NCBI GenBank assembly: GCA_002082305.1
Contig: LSNO01000119.1
Coordinates: forward strand, 1 to 64,000
Direction: 5' to 3'
Length of the DNA stretch: 64,000 nt
DNA from: SAR324 cluster bacterium SAR324-CTD7B
GTDB lineage: Bacteria; SAR324; NAC60-12
The translations under genes and the position numbers were made by a program. The notes below the pieces were generated by a model. It searched no databases. It saw only the letters and a list, made by a program, of their open reading frames with translations, and was not told where the DNA came from. This document shows, one piece after another, positions 61,564 to 64,000 of this stretch (position 1 is the first letter of the stretch; each line of letters opens with the position of its first letter).

Positions 61564-64000
61564 ATGAAATCACACACACAAGTAGTTGTCATCGGCGGCG
61601 GCGTGGTCGGATGCAGTGTTTTATATCACTTGACCAAATTAGGCTGGAAAGACGCAGTTTTGTTGGAACGCTCAGAATTGACATCCGGCTCCACATGGCA
61701 CGCCGCAGGCGGAATGCACACCATCAACGGTGACCCGAATGTTGCCAAACTGCAACAATATACGATTGATCTGTATCAGGAAATTCAAGAAATATCCGGA
61801 CAAGATATCGGGAAACATGTGACGGGCGGAATTATGTTGGCTGCGACTAAGGAACGCTTTGAATGGCTCAAAAGCATTCACGCGAGAGGGCGTTACCTCG
61901 GCTTGGAGACTGAAATCATCAGTCCCAAAGAAGCACAGAAAATCATGCCGCTCATCAATCCGGAGCATTTTGTGGGAGCCTTACACGATTCAATTGAAGG
62001 CCACTTAGACCCTTACGGAACAACTTGGGCTTATGCCAAAGCCGCAAAAAAACAGGGTGGTGAAATTTATCAAAATGTACGAGTTACCGATCTTCAAATC
62101 CATCCACAAGGCGGTTGGCGGGTGATTTTGGAAAATGGAGATTCCGGAGAACCGGAACATCCGGTGCGGGTTGAGGAAATCCACGCCGAACATGTTGTTA
62201 ATGCCGGAGGACTTTGGGCGCGGGAAGTCGGGCGTATGGTTGGTTTGGAGTTGCCGGTTTTGGCGATGGAACACATGTATTTTTTGACTGAGGATATGCC
62301 GGAAGTGATGGCCTTTAATCAGGAAAATGAACTGGAACTTCCGGCGGTAATCGATTTTGACGGCGAAATTTATTTGCGTCAGGAGCAACAAGGAATGCTG
62401 ATGGGAACTTATGAAAAAGCCTGCAAACCATGGTCGCCCAAAGTAACTCCGTGGGACTTCGGACAGGACTTATTGCCTCCGGATTTAGAGCGGATTGCTC
62501 CTTCTCTGGAAGTTGGTTTTGAGCATTTTCCGGTTTTTGAGAATGCCGGAATTAAAAAAGTAATCAACGGACCCTTCACTTTTGCGCCGGATGGGAATCC
62601 ACTGATCGGACCGGTTCGGGGGCTTCCGGGATTTTGGTGTGCCTGTGCGGTGATGGCAGGATTCAGTCAAGGCGGCGGAGTCGGTTTGGCACTCGCAAAT
62701 TGGATGATTGAGGGCGATCCCGGTTTTGATGTTTGGGGCATGGATGTCAGCCGTTTTGGAGATTGGGCCACGCTTTCCTACACCAATACCAAAGTGCAGG
62801 AAAACTATTCCCGCCGCTTTTCGATTCGTTTTCCGAACGAAGAATTGCCCGCCGGACGACCGCTCCGGACAACTCCGGTTTATGACAAAATGCTAACCGA
62901 AGGAGCGCAAATGGGGAGTTCGTTTGGTTTGGAAGTTCCTCTCTGGTTTGCCCCAAAAGGCGTAACAGACAAATTTTCATGGCGGCGTTCCACCGATTTT
63001 GAACACGTTGCTGAGGAAGTTCGAGCCGTGCGTGAAGGTGTCGGTGTGCTGGAGATTTCCGGATTTGCTAAATATACGGTAGTTGGTTCCGGAGCCTCTG
63101 ATTGGCTGGATCAAATTCTGGCTTGCCGAATTCCAAAATCCGGCCGCATGACTCTGGCACCAATGCTCAACGAAAACGGAAAATTGATTGGTGATTTTAC
63201 TTTGGCGAATCTTGATGATGACAAATTTTTTATTGCTGGTTCCGGAATTGCGGAGGAATATCATTTACGATGGTTTGAACAACATCTTCCGGAATCCGCA
63301 AATTTGGAGGTTATTCCGCACAGAGCTGACATTCTCGGACTATCGATTGCCGGGGCAAAGTCCCGTGAATTGCTGGCCAAAATTACGGATGAAGATGTTT
63401 CCCGAGATGCCTTTCGTTTTATGGACATCCGTGAAATGAATATCGGGATGGTTTCCTGTTTGGTGGGGCGTGTGAGTTACACCGGCGATTTGGGTTTTGA
63501 ATTGTGGATGGAAGCAGATGTTCAACGATATGTGCTGGAACTGTTACTCCGGGAAGGCGAAGAATTCGGCATCCGTTTATTCGGTCTTCGGGCGTTGAAT
63601 GCTTTGCGTTTGGAAAAAAACTATGGTTCATGGGCCACAGAATATCGTCCGCTTTACGGGCCGCTTGAAGCCGGTTTAAGCCCCTTTGTAGCTCTGAATA
63701 AAGATGCGGACTTTATCGGCAAAGACGCCGCCATTCAGGAAAAATCGGACGGCGGAATTTTGCGTTTATGCACCTTTGTTGTCGAAGCGAAAGATGCTGA
63801 TGTGATTGGCGATGAACCGATTTGGTTCGGAAACGAGGTCAAAGGCTGGGTAACTTCCGGAGGCTTTGCTCACAATTCAGGAGTTTCAGTAGCGATGGGT
63901 TATGTGTCGAAGGAAATTGCTGACGAAAAACAAGGCTGGTTTGTGGAAATTCTTGGAGAACGCTATCCGGCTACTTTGCAGACAGAACCGCTTTTTGATC
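61564..64000 (+). CDS. Dimethylglycine/sarcosine dehydrogenase family protein (3' partial)
   Basis: 812 codons from ATG 61564 are open to the window edge with no stop; family members are about 800-860 residues, so only a few residues are missing. The FAD-binding GGGVVG is at 11-16, and H46 in SGSTWHAAGG is the position of the covalently bound FAD in dimethylglycine dehydrogenase. The FAD oxidase domain (about 1-380) is followed by aminomethyltransferase (GcvT-like) domains (about 430-812; SRVSYTGD-type GRVSYTGDLGFELW and AGLSPFVALNKDADFIGKDA). It demethylates N-methyl glycines and passes the one-carbon unit to tetrahydrofolate. Confidence 0.9.
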   Translation, partial: MKSHTQVVVIGGGVVGCSVLYHLTKLGWKDAVLLERSELTSGSTWHAAGGMHTINGDPNVAKLQQYTIDLYQEIQEISGQDIGKHVTGGIMLAATKERFEWLKSIHARGRYLGLETEIISPKEAQKIMPLINPEHFVGALHDSIEGHLDPYGTTWAYAKAAKKQGGEIYQNVRVTDLQIHPQGGWRVILENGDSGEPEHPVRVEEIHAEHVVNAGGLWAREVGRMVGLELPVLAMEHMYFLTEDMPEVMAFNQENELELPAVIDFDGEIYLRQEQQGMLMGTYEKACKPWSPKVTPWDFGQDLLPPDLERIAPSLEVGFEHFPVFENAGIKKVINGPFTFAPDGNPLIGPVRGLPGFWCACAVMAGFSQGGGVGLALANWMIEGDPGFDVWGMDVSRFGDWATLSYTNTKVQENYSRRFSIRFPNEELPAGRPLRTTPVYDKMLTEGAQMGSSFGLEVPLWFAPKGVTDKFSWRRSTDFEHVAEEVRAVREGVGVLEISGFAKYTVVGSGASDWLDQILACRIPKSGRMTLAPMLNENGKLIGDFTLANLDDDKFFIAGSGIAEEYHLRWFEQHLPESANLEVIPHRADILGLSIAGAKSRELLAKITDEDVSRDAFRFMDIREMNIGMVSCLVGRVSYTGDLGFELWMEADVQRYVLELLLREGEEFGIRLFGLRALNALRLEKNYGSWATEYRPLYGPLEAGLSPFVALNKDADFIGKDAAIQEKSDGGILRLCTFVVEAKDADVIGDEPIWFGNEVKGWVTSGGFAHNSGVSVAMGYVSKEIADEKQGWFVEILGERYPATLQTEPLFD

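Overview
The window looks like a piece of a moderately AT-rich Gram-negative bacterial chromosome. It has LPS heptosyltransferase (waaF), lipoprotein, IHF/HU, flagellar fliM and SRP-RNA/dnaX genes, and a house-keeping block in the usual proteobacterial order rimP-nusA-infB-rbfA-truB-rpsO-pnp. A marine delta-proteobacterial or SAR324-like organism is my best guess. That is inference from gene content (methylated-amine catabolism, many ABC importers) and has not been tested by phylogeny. No rRNA or tRNA gene and no CRISPR array was seen.

Region 1 (1-12.7 kb) is an accessory catabolic island, mostly on the minus strand. It holds a truncated metallophosphoesterase, a hydroxypyruvate-isomerase-like gene, a zinc alcohol dehydrogenase, a GC-rich uroporphyrinogen-decarboxylase/corrinoid-methyltransferase-fold gene, a class III aminotransferase, and a complete sugar/glycerol-phosphate-type ABC importer (ATPase, two permeases, binding protein). 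Between these genes lie decayed remnants. One is a piece of a corrinoid-activating ASKHA (RACo/RamA-like) protein directly behind the alcohol dehydrogenase. The others are two EamA-transporter relics. Region 2 (12.7-25.8 kb) has an agmatinase-family ureohydrolase, an unfamiliar membrane-anchored protein with three 30-residue repeats, and a complete peptide/opine-type ABC importer operon divergent from an IclR regulator. It continues with mobA, a glutathione transferase, an orphan double-ATPase ABC protein and a HugZ-like flavin-fold protein.

Region 3 (25.8-36.5 kb) starts with a divergent dnaA whose upstream region is very AT-rich. A waaF gene follows, cleanly split by an IS630-family insertion sequence (1,249 bp, TA duplication; the frame is restored exactly when the element is removed). 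After it come uppP, a phosphodiesterase, and a tandem pair made of a serine protease and a paralogue that has lost catalytic His and Asp, then a polyprenyl synthase. Region 4 (36.5-45.4 kb) is the core translation/transcription operon; its NusA carries an unusual seven-copy lysine/threonine-rich repeat tail.

Region 5 (45.4-61.3 kb) is mixed core sequence: a palindromic intergenic repeat, a glutamate-racemase-like gene, a phosphomannose-isomerase-like cupin gene, priA, small exporters and acetyltransferases. It also holds a lipoate/octanoate transferase, ebfC, dnaX, and the SRP RNA immediately upstream of dnaX. A fused HTH-PTS EIIA regulator overlaps a CLC channel gene, and an IHF-type gene, an orphan fliM, a Nudix hydrolase and a Bor-like lipoprotein follow. 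Region 6 (61.56 kb to the right edge) is a long gene for a dimethylglycine/sarcosine dehydrogenase-type protein. It is still open at base 64,000.
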